From: Bryobacter aggregatus MPL3
GTDB lineage: Bacteria > Acidobacteriota > Terriglobia > Bryobacterales > Bryobacteraceae
Length of the DNA stretch: 64,000 nucleotides
Assembly (NCBI RefSeq): GCF_000702445.1
Contig: NZ_JNIF01000003.1
Coordinates: 4,154,001 to 4,218,000, forward strand
Reading direction: 5' to 3'
Made by a program: the position numbers and the translations under genes. The notes beneath the pieces were generated by a model. It searched no databases. It had not been told where the DNA came from and worked only from the letters and a program-made list of their open reading frames with translations. This document shows, piece after piece, positions 6,742 through 16,088 of the stretch. Numbering within the stretch: position 1 is the first letter of the stretch; each line of letters begins with the position of its first letter.

Positions 6742-9350
6742 TGTGCGGTTTCTCCGAGGATGTGTTGGTTTCCCAGGGAGCGCCAGAAGCCGTAGATCGC
6801 CAGGACTGCGGCCATCACGAGGGTAGTGATCGTAAAGGGCATGAACCAGTCGAAGGGGTCAGTGGAAGTGGCTGCGCGTCCGAGGGAGTTGGTGATGAAT
6901 ACGGCTACGAGCGTGGTGAGGAGTCCAAAGCGAATGAGGCCAATCATGATGAAGAGGCTGATCAAGGTGTAAACACCTGCGTCGAGCCAGACGTTTTGCG
7001 ATTGGAAGAGTTGGCCGTTGGTGAGGGAGAGCAGGATCGCAGAGACCACGATGGCGGGGAGCTCGCGGCGGAATAAAACTTTGAGTCCGAAGATGACGAA
7101 GAAGAAGAGCAGTCCGACACTGAGGGAACTGTTGGCAATGAGAAGGTGCGAGGCGATCCAATCGCGGGTGGAGAGATCGCTGATGTTCCCGGTGCTGAGC
7201 AAGCCGCTGCGTTGGAAGCTAAACCAATCTCTAACGAGAAAGGCGGAGGTGATGATGATCCCCATGGCCACGCCCATCAGGATGTGGGATCCGACTGCGG
7301 GGTCAGTGAAGTTGCCGGAGAGAATCCGGTTCCAGGTGATGATCGACTTCGGCCAACGGGCGCGCAGAGCCGGTTCGAGAGCGAGGTAGAGCTGCCATAA
7401 AACCAATCCGCTGAGAAGCGCTTCCGCGATGGCAAAGCCAGCGAAACTGAACATCCGGAGGTCCGGGATGTAGTGTGCACTCAGCAACCAAGCGGAGAGA
7501 AGCAGAATCATGCGGATGACGAAGAGATGGAATGCGCCTCGCCGATCGGCACGGTTGCTGATCCAGTTCTTGTGGGCGAGACTGGCACTGAAGAAAAGAA
7601 AGCCGAGCAGAGCGAGCGTGATGAAGTGCTGCTGGACGTTCTGTGCTTTATCCAGCATTCTGCCGCTATCGCTGATGGGCGGCGACCAGGGAGCCTGGAT
7701 GTAAAGTGAGGTGAGGCGGCCTTTCCATGTGGTGTATTGGAGGTCGACTGTGGTTCCTGGCAGTCGAGGGTGGGGGCCACGCAGACTCACCCGCTGGTCA
7801 AAGACGCTGCCGGGTGTTCGGAGGGCGGGGGCTTCGGCGAACTTCGAGCGATCGAAGCTCATGGCCTCAAAGAGGTGATTCTCGTTCCAGGGGATTGTTG
7901 GGCTCTCTTCTTTGCGGGAGGGAATGGCTTCAAACAGGATCAGATTTCCCATGCTGTCGAGCATGAGCCGGACCATGCCTGGCGCGTCAAAGCCAGGACG
8001 GTTCCAACGTACGAGACCATCGGGACTCTCGGTGAGATAGTCGTTGCTCTGGCGGTAGGCATACAGAATGGGAGACTCCGCGGCAAAGAGCTTGTTCCAG
8101 TCGCGACTATTCTGCTTCTCCAACCATGTTTTCACCCCGCCTCGAGTTTCGAAGAACTGTTCCCAATCCATGGGTTTCTCCGGGTAGCCGAAGGTTTTGA
8201 TGAGTTCCTGGGAACGTGCCTGCAAGGCCGCCGGCGCCAGATCGAGTGGCGTGTAGTCCAGGGTCTCGATGTGTCCTTTGAAAAAGGGAAAGCTTGCGAG
8301 AAAGAGCAGGCAAAAGGCGAGGAGCGGGATGCTGTGGCGACGGCCGAGACCTTCGCTTCTGCTGGCGGCCACCAACTCCGGGCTTGGGGTTTGGCCAGCC
8401 GCGAGCGCGGCCGTAAGAGGATCGCCACCGGGCAAGCCCGCGGATACGATGAGGGCGGTTTTGGGCCGGTGCGCGGGAGTGGGATCGAGGCAAAGGCGAA
8501 TGACCTTCTCGACAGAAGGATCAATGTCGGTTGCCAACGAAATCATGCTGGTGATCGACATGGCCTCCTGCTGGTTTAGCAGTTCGTTGGCCGTGGTGCC
8601 TGAGTACGCTTTGCGGGCGGTGAAGATTTCGTAGAGGACCAGGCCGAGCGAATAAATGTCGCTTTGTTGGGTGACTTCGGTGCCTTTGAGTTGCTCGGGG
8701 GCCATGTAGGCGGGCGTGCCCTGGCGGGATTCGGGACCACTCAATTGATCGGCGACAGCGGCAAGTCCGAAATCGCAGATGAGCACCTCGCCACGCTTGT
8801 CGAGCATGATGTTCTGCGGTTTGAGGTCGCGATGGATGACGCCGCGATCGTGGGCCGCGGCCAGACCGGCGCAGATCTTGCGTGAGATCTCGAGAGCCTT
8901 GTCAGTGGGCAGGCGTCCGATGCGGAGCAGGAGGGTGGAGAGATCTTCTCCGTCGACGTATTCCATCGAAAGGAAGGGAAGTCCTTCACTCTCGCCGATG
9001 TCATAGACACGGCAGACGTTGGGATGAGAGACCTGGCGGGCGATGCGGACTTCGCTGTGGAAGCGTTCGAGCCAGCGAGGATCATTGTCGACGAGGTGGG
9101 GGAGAAACTTCAGGGCGACAGACTGGCCGAGCGTGAGGTCGGTGGCGCGGTAGACTTCGCCCATGCCGCCGCGGCCGAGCAGAGCGATGATGCGGTAGCG
9201 GCCATTGAGCAGGGTTCCCGGGGGAAATCGGCCTTCAATGGGGTGTGGCTGAGAAGAATGCGAGCTGGGAGTTGTGCTTCGCGCAGCCTGGACCGCGCCG
9301 GTGCCGACGACGGTCTGAGTGAAGTCGGCTGGCGAATCATCAGGCATCAT
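6738..9350 (-). CDS. membrane-anchored Ser/Thr protein kinase with large multi-pass C-terminal domain
   Basis: 870 aa. The Pkn-type catalytic domain (about 50-310) has the glycine loop LGRGGMGEVYRA, Lys81 (ALKFL), HRDLKPQN with Asp175, DFGLA with Asp193, and TPAYMAPEQL, so it appears active. One transmembrane segment follows (about 343-360), then an extracytoplasmic region of about 230 residues, then roughly eight hydrophobic helices from about residue 570 to the end (starting HFITLALLGFLFFSASL). The C-terminal polytopic region matches nothing I recognise. It may sense a membrane signal. The 3' end is coupled to the cyclase-family gene. The start ATGATG at 9348-9350 lies only 4 bases from the divergent amidohydrolase start, so its promoter must lie within that gene or the true start is further inside. 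Confidence 0.9.
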   Translation of the reverse strand: MMPDDSPADFTQTVVGTGAVQAARSTTPSSHSSQPHPIEGRFPPGTLLNGRYRIIALLGRGGMGEVYRATDLTLGQSVALKFLPHLVDNDPRWLERFHSEVRIARQVSHPNVCRVYDIGESEGLPFLSMEYVDGEDLSTLLLRIGRLPTDKALEISRKICAGLAAAHDRGVIHRDLKPQNIMLDKRGEVLICDFGLAAVADQLSGPESRQGTPAYMAPEQLKGTEVTQQSDIYSLGLVLYEIFTARKAYSGTTANELLNQQEAMSITSMISLATDIDPSVEKVIRLCLDPTPAHRPKTALIVSAGLPGGDPLTAALAAGQTPSPELVAASRSEGLGRRHSIPLLAFCLLFLASFPFFKGHIETLDYTPLDLAPAALQARSQELIKTFGYPEKPMDWEQFFETRGGVKTWLEKQNSRDWNKLFAAESPILYAYRQSNDYLTESPDGLVRWNRPGFDAPGMVRLMLDSMGNLILFEAIPSRKEESPTIPWNENHLFEAMSFDRSKFAEAPALRTPGSVFDQRVSLRGPHPRLPGTTVDLQYTTWKGRLTSLYIQAPWSPPISDSGRMLDKAQNVQQHFITLALLGFLFFSASLAHKNWISNRADRRGAFHLFVIRMILLLSAWLLSAHYIPDLRMFSFAGFAIAEALLSGLVLWQLYLALEPALRARWPKSIITWNRILSGNFTDPAVGSHILMGVAMGIIITSAFLVRDWFSFQRSGLLSTGNISDLSTRDWIASHLLIANSSLSVGLLFFFVIFGLKVLFRRELPAIVVSAILLSLTNGQLFQSQNVWLDAGVYTLISLFIMIGLIRFGLLTTLVAVFITNSLGRAATSTDPFDWFMPFTITTLVMAAVLAIYGFWRSLGNQHILGETAQ

Positions 9351-9354
9351 CGAT

Positions 9355-10611
9355 ATGCTAACGCTGATGCGATTCTTATTGCTTCTCTCTGTTCTGACCG
9401 TTTCTCTTGTTCAGGCGTGCTCCTTCGATCTTGTGATCAAGAACGGGCATGTGATCGATCCCGCAAACAATCGCGATGGGCGCATGGATGTCGCCATCGC
9501 CGGAGGTAAGATCGCCCGCGTCGAGGCGAAGATTGCGACTGAAGCCGATTGCAAGGTGGTGGATGCCAGTGGCCTTTACGTGACGCCAGGGTTGATTGAT
9601 ATCCACGCGCATGTCTATGCGAATACCGGTTTGATTGCGCAGTATGCGGGTGAATTTTCGCTGATGCCAGATGCAATTGCGCCGCGCAGCGGAGTGACGA
9701 CGATTGTCGATGCCGGCACCTCCGGCTGGCGGAACTTTGAGGATTTCAAGAAGCGGGTGATTGATCGGTCGCGAACCCGGGTGCTCGCATTTGTGAATGT
9801 CGCGGGGTTAGGGATGAGCGGCAATCAGAATGAGCAGAATAGCGCGGACATGAAGGGCGATGAAGTGGCGGCGATTGCGAAAAGATATCCGGAGATCATC
9901 GTCGGGGTGAAGACGGCTCACTATGGCGCACCGGACTGGATTGCCGTGGATCAGGCGCTGGTGGGGGGCGTGGGGGCGAATATTCCGGTGATGGTTGATT
10001 TTGGGTCGCGCAAGCCGGAGCGCACGATTGAAGAGTTGCTGCTGAAGAAGCTCCGTCCGGGGGACATTTATACCCATGTGTTCTCAGGACTGCGGAACGA
10101 ACAACTGCCAAACGGGAAGCTGAATCCGGTGCTGTGGGAGGCACGCAAGCGCGGTGTGTTGTTTGATCTGGGACATGGCAACGGAAGTTTCTTCTGGACT
10201 GTGGCGAAGGCTGCCTTTGCGGAGAAGTTCTATCCCGATACCTTGTCGACGGATCTGCACATCCGGAGTTGGAGCGAAGGCATGAAGGACCTCAACAATG
10301 TGATGTCGAAGTTTCTGATTCATGGACTGCCGTTGCAGCAGGTGGTCCGGATGACGACCTCGTCGGCAGCCAAGGCGATCAAGCGGCCGGAGCTTGGAAC
10401 GCTCAGCGTTGGCTCTGATGCCGATGTGGCGGTGCTGCGTTTGACGAAGGGGAAGTTCGGTTATCTGGATAACCGTGCGCAACGGGTGAATGGCAATTTA
10501 CGGTTGACGACGGAGCTGACGCTGCGGGGTGGGAAAACGATCTATGACTTGAATGGAATGGCGGCGCCCGAGTGGAAGCCTGGGACGTTGCCGGGCGCGC
10601 GGATGCCGTAG
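9355..10611 (+). CDS. exported amidohydrolase / deacetylase-family metallohydrolase
   Basis: 418 aa from ATG 9355. An N-terminal hydrophobic stretch (RFLLLLSVLTVSLVQAC) is a signal peptide, possibly a lipoprotein signal although Gln at -2 is atypical. The mature protein is an amidohydrolase-superfamily enzyme: the small beta domain includes LVIKNGHVIDPAN, then DIHAHVY (metal HxH), VKTAHY (candidate carboxylated Lys), THVFSG, and a later LSTDLH (metal Asp). It most resembles the dihydroorotase-like deacetylase group (EF_0837/AHA_3915 type). The substrate is unknown. An upstream ATG-like start at 9319 would overlap the divergent kinase and push the signal peptide inward, so 9355 is preferred. 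Confidence 0.85.
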   Translation: MLTLMRFLLLLSVLTVSLVQACSFDLVIKNGHVIDPANNRDGRMDVAIAGGKIARVEAKIATEADCKVVDASGLYVTPGLIDIHAHVYANTGLIAQYAGEFSLMPDAIAPRSGVTTIVDAGTSGWRNFEDFKKRVIDRSRTRVLAFVNVAGLGMSGNQNEQNSADMKGDEVAAIAKRYPEIIVGVKTAHYGAPDWIAVDQALVGGVGANIPVMVDFGSRKPERTIEELLLKKLRPGDIYTHVFSGLRNEQLPNGKLNPVLWEARKRGVLFDLGHGNGSFFWTVAKAAFAEKFYPDTLSTDLHIRSWSEGMKDLNNVMSKFLIHGLPLQQVVRMTTSSAAKAIKRPELGTLSVGSDADVAVLRLTKGKFGYLDNRAQRVNGNLRLTTELTLRGGKTIYDLNGMAAPEWKPGTLPGARMP

Positions 10612-10616
10612 AAAAG

Positions 10617-10651
10617 AAAAAGAGGCGCGATGGGGATCGCGCCTCTTTTTT
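10617..10651. terminator. bidirectional intrinsic terminator
   Basis: A-run, then GAGGCGCGA-T-GGGG-A-TCGCGCCTC, then a T-run: a 10-bp GC-rich stem with a GGGG loop flanked by A's on one side and T's on the other. It lies between the convergent stops of the amidohydrolase (10611) and citrate synthase (10668) and should serve both. Confidence 0.9.
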
Positions 10652-10667
10652 GTTTATGGAGCTTGTT

Positions 10668-11939
10668 CTATTTGACGTTGCGTTCGCCGGAGCCGAGATA
10701 GACCTGGCGCGGACGGCTGATCTTCGTATCGGCATCCTTCGATTGCTCTTCCCAGTGAGCGAGCCAACCGGAGGTACGGGGAATGGCAAAGAGGACCGTG
10801 AACATCTCGGGACGGAAGCCCATGGCTTCGTAGATGATGCCGGAGTAGAAGTCGACGTTCGGGTAGAGGCGGCGCTTGACGAAGTATTCGTCGCTGAGCG
10901 CGATCTTCTCGATCTCACGGGCGATGTCGACCTTGGGGTTGCGGCCGGTAACGGCAAAGACGCTGTCGGCGGTTTCTTTGATGACCTGAGCGCGCGGATC
11001 GTAATTCTTGTAGACGCGGTGGCCAAAGCCCATGAGCTTGCGCTCGCCCTTCTTGACGCTTTCGATGAAGGCGGGAATGTGTTCAATGCTGCCGATCTCA
11101 TCGATCATGCGCAGTACTTCCTCATTGGCTCCACCGTGCAGCGGACCACTGAGTGCGGATGCTGCGGCGGCCATGCTGAGGAAGGGATCGGCTTGTGAGG
11201 ATCCGACGACGCGCATGGTGGAGGTGGAGCAGTTCTGTTCATGGTCGGCGTGGAGGATGAACAGGATGTCGAGCGCGTGGGCCAGGACGGGATTGGCGAG
11301 GAACTTCGGCTCGGCCATCTTCCAGAGCATGTTCATGAAGTTGGCCGTGTAGCTGAGCTCGTTGTCGGGATAGACAAAGGGCAGGCCGTTGGTATGGCGG
11401 AAGGCGTAAGCGGCAATGGTCGGAATCTTGGCGATGAGGCGGATGGCCATCAGTTCGCGGACTTCGGGATTGTGGACTTCGCGGGCATCGGGATAGAAGC
11501 TGGACAGCGCGGCAATGGAGCTAACGAGCATGCTCATCGGATGGGCGTCGTAGCGGAAGCCCTCCATGAACTTCTTCATGTTTTCGTGGATGAAAGTGTG
11601 GCGGGCAACGCGCGCCGTGAAGTCGCTGAGTTTCTTCTCATCCGGCAGTTCGCCATAGAGAAGAAGATAGGCCGTTTCGAGGTAGCTGCACTTGGCGGCC
11701 AGCTGCTCAATTGGGTAACCGCGGTAGCGCAGGATGCCGAGATCGCCGTCAATAAAGGTGATCCGGCTCTCACAAGCTGCGGTATTCAAGAAGGCGGGGT
11801 CATAGGACATCACCCCGAAATCTTTCTCAGTCGTTTTGATCTGCCGGAGATCCATGGCGCGAATGTTGCCATGCTTCAACGGCAGCTCGTAAGACTTGCC
11901 GGTTCTGTTGTCGGTAATTGTTAGGCTTTCGTTCCCCAT
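10668..11939 (-). CDS. gltA: citrate synthase
   Basis: TCA entry: acetyl-CoA plus oxaloacetate to citrate. 423 aa from ATG 11939 (MGNESL); a TTG six codons upstream is possible but the ATG is preceded by a GGAG/AGAGTGAG stretch. The N-terminal beta-rich extension (LTITDNRTGKSYELP) is typical of the hexameric, Gram-negative-type enzyme. Catalytic regions are visible: SGPLHGGANEE and MGFGHRVYKNYDPRA, plus the C-terminal FYSGIIYEAMGF. It stands alone, divergent from the operon starting at 12075, with a 135-base shared upstream region. Together with sucCD at 56931-58975 it is TCA-cycle machinery. Confidence 0.97.
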   Translation of the reverse strand: MGNESLTITDNRTGKSYELPLKHGNIRAMDLRQIKTTEKDFGVMSYDPAFLNTAACESRITFIDGDLGILRYRGYPIEQLAAKCSYLETAYLLLYGELPDEKKLSDFTARVARHTFIHENMKKFMEGFRYDAHPMSMLVSSIAALSSFYPDAREVHNPEVRELMAIRLIAKIPTIAAYAFRHTNGLPFVYPDNELSYTANFMNMLWKMAEPKFLANPVLAHALDILFILHADHEQNCSTSTMRVVGSSQADPFLSMAAAASALSGPLHGGANEEVLRMIDEIGSIEHIPAFIESVKKGERKLMGFGHRVYKNYDPRAQVIKETADSVFAVTGRNPKVDIAREIEKIALSDEYFVKRRLYPNVDFYSGIIYEAMGFRPEMFTVLFAIPRTSGWLAHWEEQSKDADTKISRPRQVYLGSGERNVK

Positions 11940-12074
11940 GCTCACTCTTTGCTCCAAAGCTAGATTATGTCTCGGAATTGGGTGCTCTGGGACAAGGCGG
12001 TTGGAAAATCTTCACGAATTGGGTAACGAGATCCACGCTGTTTCGTCCGTGTTAGAGTAGGCTCAATCTGGCTG

Positions 12075-12887
12075 ATGGCGAAGAAAAAATACCTCCGCGC
12101 GCTGTGCATCGTGATCATGCTGGCCGGGGTTGCGCTCGCCTTCCAGCGGGGCCGGAATCGACCGTCGTTCCTGGACGGGGATGACGATCCGGAACCTTAT
12201 CCCACCGATGCTGCCGAGAAGACCGAATGGACTTTTGCGCGCCTTCGTTATAACTCCTATCGACAACAAGCGGGCTATTGGGGCGTGCGTGGGAGCTGGT
12301 CTACGGATGCGCCGAAAGCAGAGCGTCATTTAGCGCAGGGCATTCGCCGGCTTTCGCGTGTGCATGCGCGTAGTGTCGAAGAAGTGGTGGATCTCGATAC
12401 CGATAAGATTTTCGACTACCCGTGGCTCTACGCGGTGGAAGTGGGGCATTGGGATCTGAGCGATACGCAGGCAGCCAAGTTGCGCGAGTATCTAAATCGC
12501 GGTGGCTTTCTGATGGTGGATGACTTCCACGGCACCATTGAATGGGAAATTTTCATGCGCTCGATGAGCCGCGTGTTTCCCGATCGACCCGTTGTGGATA
12601 TCAACAATAAAGACGCGATCTTCCATATTCTTTTCGACCTCGACGATCGCATCCAAATTCCGGGAATTGTGATGTTCTACACTGGGCAAACCTATGAGCA
12701 GGACGGCGTCAAGGATAAATGGGGCGGCATCTACGACGATAAGGGACGCATTGTTGTCGCCATTTGCCACAACATGGACCTGGGCGATGCCTGGGAGCAT
12801 GCGGATATGCCGCAATATCCGGAGCGGTACACGTCGATGGCCTATCGCATTGGCTTGAATTACATCATTTACAGCATGACGCACTGA
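12075..12887 (+). CDS. DUF4159 domain protein, exported or membrane-anchored
   Basis: 270 aa. Signal peptide or anchor at 7-22 (LRALCIVIMLAGVALA). The rest matches the DUF4159 pattern: FARLRYNSY near the start, YAVEVGHWDLSD, LREYLNRGGFLMVDDFHG, and a C-terminal MAYRIGLNYIIYSMTH. This family recurs beside MoxR/vWA genes and has a flavodoxin- or GATase-like fold; no catalytic activity is known. It is the first of eight co-directional genes (12075-25953), 24 bases before the next. The upstream region shared with gltA (11940-12074) must hold the operon promoter; TTGGAA-17-TAACGA is a weak candidate only. Confidence 0.85.
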   Translation: MAKKKYLRALCIVIMLAGVALAFQRGRNRPSFLDGDDDPEPYPTDAAEKTEWTFARLRYNSYRQQAGYWGVRGSWSTDAPKAERHLAQGIRRLSRVHARSVEEVVDLDTDKIFDYPWLYAVEVGHWDLSDTQAAKLREYLNRGGFLMVDDFHGTIEWEIFMRSMSRVFPDRPVVDINNKDAIFHILFDLDDRIQIPGIVMFYTGQTYEQDGVKDKWGGIYDDKGRIVVAICHNMDLGDAWEHADMPQYPERYTSMAYRIGLNYIIYSMTH

Positions 12888-12911
12888 GCCGTCACCGAAT
12901 CACTCTCAAGC

Positions 12912-15176
12912 ATGTTTGAATCGCTGTTTCTCTATCCTTCGCGACTCTTCTCGAAAGGCGAATTTGTTTTCGCCTCCGGGTGGTCTGTGTGGCTGCTGTT
13001 GCTTCTCTGTGCCGGCATTGCGGCGGGGATCGCGTTTGTTGTCCTGAAGCGCCATGGCGCGAATCTGAAGGGCGCGCGTTGGATTGTCATTGCTGCATTG
13101 CAGACCTTTGTGCTTTGCCTGCTGCTGTTCCTGCTTTGGCGGCCGGGCCTTCGCGTGACTGCCTTGAAGCCGCAACAGAATGTGGTGGCTGTGGTGATCG
13201 ACGATTCGAGCAGTATGAAGCTGCCGAATGAGGGGAGCAAGCAGAGCGCGACGCGCATCGATACCGCAAAGAGCCTGTTGAACGAAGGGTTGCTGCAGAA
13301 GCTGCGCAATCGCTTTCAGGTGCGTGTGTACCGGGCGGGAGCGAATCTCGAACGGATCCAGGGCCTTGATGCGGTGAGCGGTGGCCAGAGTACGACGCAT
13401 CTCGGGACGGCGATGAAACAGATGATGGAGGAGTCCGCGAGTCTGCCGATTGGGGCCGTGGTGTTGTTGAGCGATGGCAGCGATAACGCGGGCGGCATGG
13501 AAGCCGATTCGCTGAATGAGATTCGCCGCCGCCGCATTCCGATTCACACGGTTGGCTTTGGCGCCGAACGGCTGACGCGCGATGTCGAAGTGATCGATCT
13601 CGATACGCCGCAGCGCGCACTGTCCGATAGCCGCATTGGGGCGGCAGTCAGTTTTCGGAATTATGGCTACAAGGGGCAGAAGGCGAAGCTGATGCTGAGC
13701 CTGGACGGCAAGATTGTCAGCTCTCGAGAAGTGACGCTGGGAGATGAAGGCGTACCGCAAACCGAGACGCTGTTGTTCAATGCCGGGCTGGCTGGGGCGC
13801 GCAGTGTCGAGGCACGCATCGTGAAGCTGGCCGATGAGGAGAATAGCAACAACAACGCGCAACTGCGGTTGGTGAATGTCGAGAGTTTGAAGCCGCGCAT
13901 TCTCTATATCGAAGGCGAGCCGAAGTGGGACTTCAAGTTCATTCGCCGCGCGCTTGATGGGGATCGCAATGTCCAACTGACGACGATGCTGCGGACGACA
14001 CAGAACAAGATCTATCGCCAAGGGGTAGAGAACGCGAAGGAACTGGAGCAGGGTTTTCCAGATAAGGAAGAAGAACTGTTCAAGTTCAGCGGGCTGATGA
14101 TTGGCGGTGTCGAGGCGAGCTACTTTACGCCGAAGCAGCAGACGATGATCAAGGACTTTGCCGACCGCCGCGGCGGCGGGGTGATGTTTGTGGCGGGTCG
14201 GGGTGCGCTGAACGATGGCGGCTATGCGGCCAGTTCGATTGCAGAGATCATTCCGGTGACGCTGAGTGACCGCAAGGGAACTTTTCATCGCGATCCGGCA
14301 ACGGCGGAACTGACGCAGGCGGGCCGCGATAGTCTGATTGTCCGCATTGAAGAAGACGCGGCAAAGAATGTTGAGCGCTGGAAGACTTTGCCGTTTATGG
14401 CGAATTATCAGGAGACTGGCACGGCCAAGGCGGGCGCAACGGTATTGATTGATGCACTGCCAACCAGCAAAGGACGCTTTCCGCTGTTGGTGACCGAGCG
14501 CTATGGCCGCGGCCGCACGGCCGTGTTTGCCAGCAGCGGCACCTGGCGCTGGCAGATGAGCCAGGATGCCAAAGACATGAGTCATGAATTGTTCTGGCAG
14601 CAGCTTTTGCGCTGGCTGGTGAGCGAGACGCCGGCTCAGATTGCGGCGAGTCCAAGCAAGCAGGTGTTGCTCGATGAGGGGAATCTGGAGTTCCGGGCGG
14701 ACATTCGGGATAAGGCCTATCATCCGGTGAGCGCGGCGACGGTGGAGGCGCGGGTGTTGGGTCCGGGTGGTGCGGCTTCGATGATTCCGCTGACGCCCGA
14801 TGCGACGCAGCCGGGGATCTTCACTGCGAAGTGGGATGCGCCGAAGGCCGGCAGCTATGTTGTCGAAGTACTGGCGAAGAATGGCAAGGAAGAGATGGGC
14901 CGCGATGTTTTCACCTTTGTGCGGCAGGATGGGGTTGCCGAGAATTTTCATGCGGAGCAGAACAAGCAGTTGCTCGAAGGCTTGAGCCGGCAGACGAATG
15001 GCAACTATTACACGCCGGCGACGGCGAGCACACTGCCCGAAGATATTGCTTATTCTGAAGCCGGCGTCACGACACGCGAGACAAAGGATCTTTGGAATAT
15101 GCCCGCATTCTTTCTCGCGCTGTTTGGCGCGAAAGGTGCGGAATGGCTGCTACGCCGCCGTTGGGGAGCTGTCTAG
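12912..15176 (+). CDS. membrane vWA-domain protein with GATase-like middle domain
   Basis: 754 aa. Two N-terminal transmembrane helices (about 22-45 and 55-77) precede a von Willebrand factor A domain starting at about 90 with a MIDAS DxSxS at Asp97-Ser101 (IDDSSSM) and VVLLSDGSDN later. Residues about 325-560 (from RILYIEGEPKWDFKFIRRAL) resemble the glutamine-amidotransferase-like fold found in such proteins, with no obvious catalytic triad. An Ig-like segment follows and a final hydrophobic stretch (MPAFFLALFGAKGAEWLL) may be a third membrane helix. Its stop codon directly abuts the ATG of the next gene. Likely a metal-dependent adhesion or scaffold partner for the MoxR ATPase encoded downstream. 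Confidence 0.85.
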   Translation: MFESLFLYPSRLFSKGEFVFASGWSVWLLLLLCAGIAAGIAFVVLKRHGANLKGARWIVIAALQTFVLCLLLFLLWRPGLRVTALKPQQNVVAVVIDDSSSMKLPNEGSKQSATRIDTAKSLLNEGLLQKLRNRFQVRVYRAGANLERIQGLDAVSGGQSTTHLGTAMKQMMEESASLPIGAVVLLSDGSDNAGGMEADSLNEIRRRRIPIHTVGFGAERLTRDVEVIDLDTPQRALSDSRIGAAVSFRNYGYKGQKAKLMLSLDGKIVSSREVTLGDEGVPQTETLLFNAGLAGARSVEARIVKLADEENSNNNAQLRLVNVESLKPRILYIEGEPKWDFKFIRRALDGDRNVQLTTMLRTTQNKIYRQGVENAKELEQGFPDKEEELFKFSGLMIGGVEASYFTPKQQTMIKDFADRRGGGVMFVAGRGALNDGGYAASSIAEIIPVTLSDRKGTFHRDPATAELTQAGRDSLIVRIEEDAAKNVERWKTLPFMANYQETGTAKAGATVLIDALPTSKGRFPLLVTERYGRGRTAVFASSGTWRWQMSQDAKDMSHELFWQQLLRWLVSETPAQIAASPSKQVLLDEGNLEFRADIRDKAYHPVSAATVEARVLGPGGAASMIPLTPDATQPGIFTAKWDAPKAGSYVVEVLAKNGKEEMGRDVFTFVRQDGVAENFHAEQNKQLLEGLSRQTNGNYYTPATASTLPEDIAYSEAGVTTRETKDLWNMPAFFLALFGAKGAEWLLRRRWGAV

Positions 15177-16088
15177 ATGAAGCTGTTATTTCTACTTGCG
15201 TCTCCGGTGATGGCCGCGACCTTCTATGTGAATGTCGGCGGACTGGGCGGACAGGAAGATTACGAGACTCGCTTCAAGAGCAACATTGAAGAACTGGATA
15301 AGCTGACCAAGGCAGCGCCCGATGCAAAGGTGTTCAGTGTCAGCGGCGCGCAGGCTACGAAAGTGCGTCTGAAGGAAATCTTCGCGCAGGTGGCCCACGA
15401 GGCGAAGCCAGACGATACGGTTGTGGTGACCTTGATCGGCCATGGCACCTTTGACGGCTTTGACTATAAGTTCAATCTGCCGGGCCCGGACATGGCGGCG
15501 AAGGATCTGGCCTTGTGGATGTTGCCCATTGCGGCAAAACGCCAGGTGGTGGTGAACACGACGAGTGCGAGTGGCGGCAGCCTGGCTGCCTTGCGCCAGG
15601 AAGGGCGCGTCGTCATTACGGCAACCAAGAGCGGCACCGAGAAGCTGTCGACGGTGTTTCCGCGTTACTGGCTCGAGGCCTTGCGCGACCCGCAGGCCGA
15701 TGCCGACAAGAACGAGACGATTACGGCGCTTGAAGCCTATCGCTACGCCGAGTCAAAGACCACGAAGTACTACGAGACGAACAAGCGTCTGGCGACCGAG
15801 CATCCGTTGCTGGCCGATACGGCCAGTGCGGCTGGATTCCGTATTCCCGATACGACCAAGGGCGAAGCGGTGATTGCGATGCGGACGCCTGTCTTGTTGC
15901 TGGGAAGCCTGCAGAATGCGGCGAAGACTCCCGAGAAGCAGGCGCTCTTGCGGCAGCGGGAAGCGCTCGAGCAGCAGGTGGACAATCTGAAGCTGCGCAA
16001 GGCGGCGATGCCGGCCGATCAATACCGGCTGGAGCTGCGCAATCTGATTCTGCAACTGGCTCGTGTCCAGCAGGAGTTGGACAAGTGA
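15177..16088 (+). CDS. exported caspase/legumain-fold-like protein lacking the catalytic cysteine
   Basis: 303 aa with a short signal peptide (LLFLLASPVMA). Residues 80-140 look like a clan CD peptidase core: a beta strand then LIGHGTFDG (His89 where the catalytic His sits), and VVVNTTSASGGSL (125-136), where caspase-like enzymes have D-A-C-x-S-G. The Cys position is Ser130, so thiol protease activity is unlikely. An Ala/Glu/Gln-rich helical segment closes the protein (about 235-303). It abuts the vWA gene and overlaps the next ATG by one base (TGATG). Fold assignment is from motif spacing only and could be wrong; a role as a non-catalytic binding partner is inference. Confidence 0.65.
   Translation: MKLLFLLASPVMAATFYVNVGGLGGQEDYETRFKSNIEELDKLTKAAPDAKVFSVSGAQATKVRLKEIFAQVAHEAKPDDTVVVTLIGHGTFDGFDYKFNLPGPDMAAKDLALWMLPIAAKRQVVVNTTSASGGSLAALRQEGRVVITATKSGTEKLSTVFPRYWLEALRDPQADADKNETITALEAYRYAESKTTKYYETNKRLATEHPLLADTASAAGFRIPDTTKGEAVIAMRTPVLLLGSLQNAAKTPEKQALLRQREALEQQVDNLKLRKAAMPADQYRLELRNLILQLARVQQELDK

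Noticed and set aside
12906-14951. 681-codon minus-strand reading frame
   Set aside because: Antisense to the vWA membrane protein; composition is Arg/His/Gln-rich, typical of a reverse-complement frame in GC-rich coding DNA.
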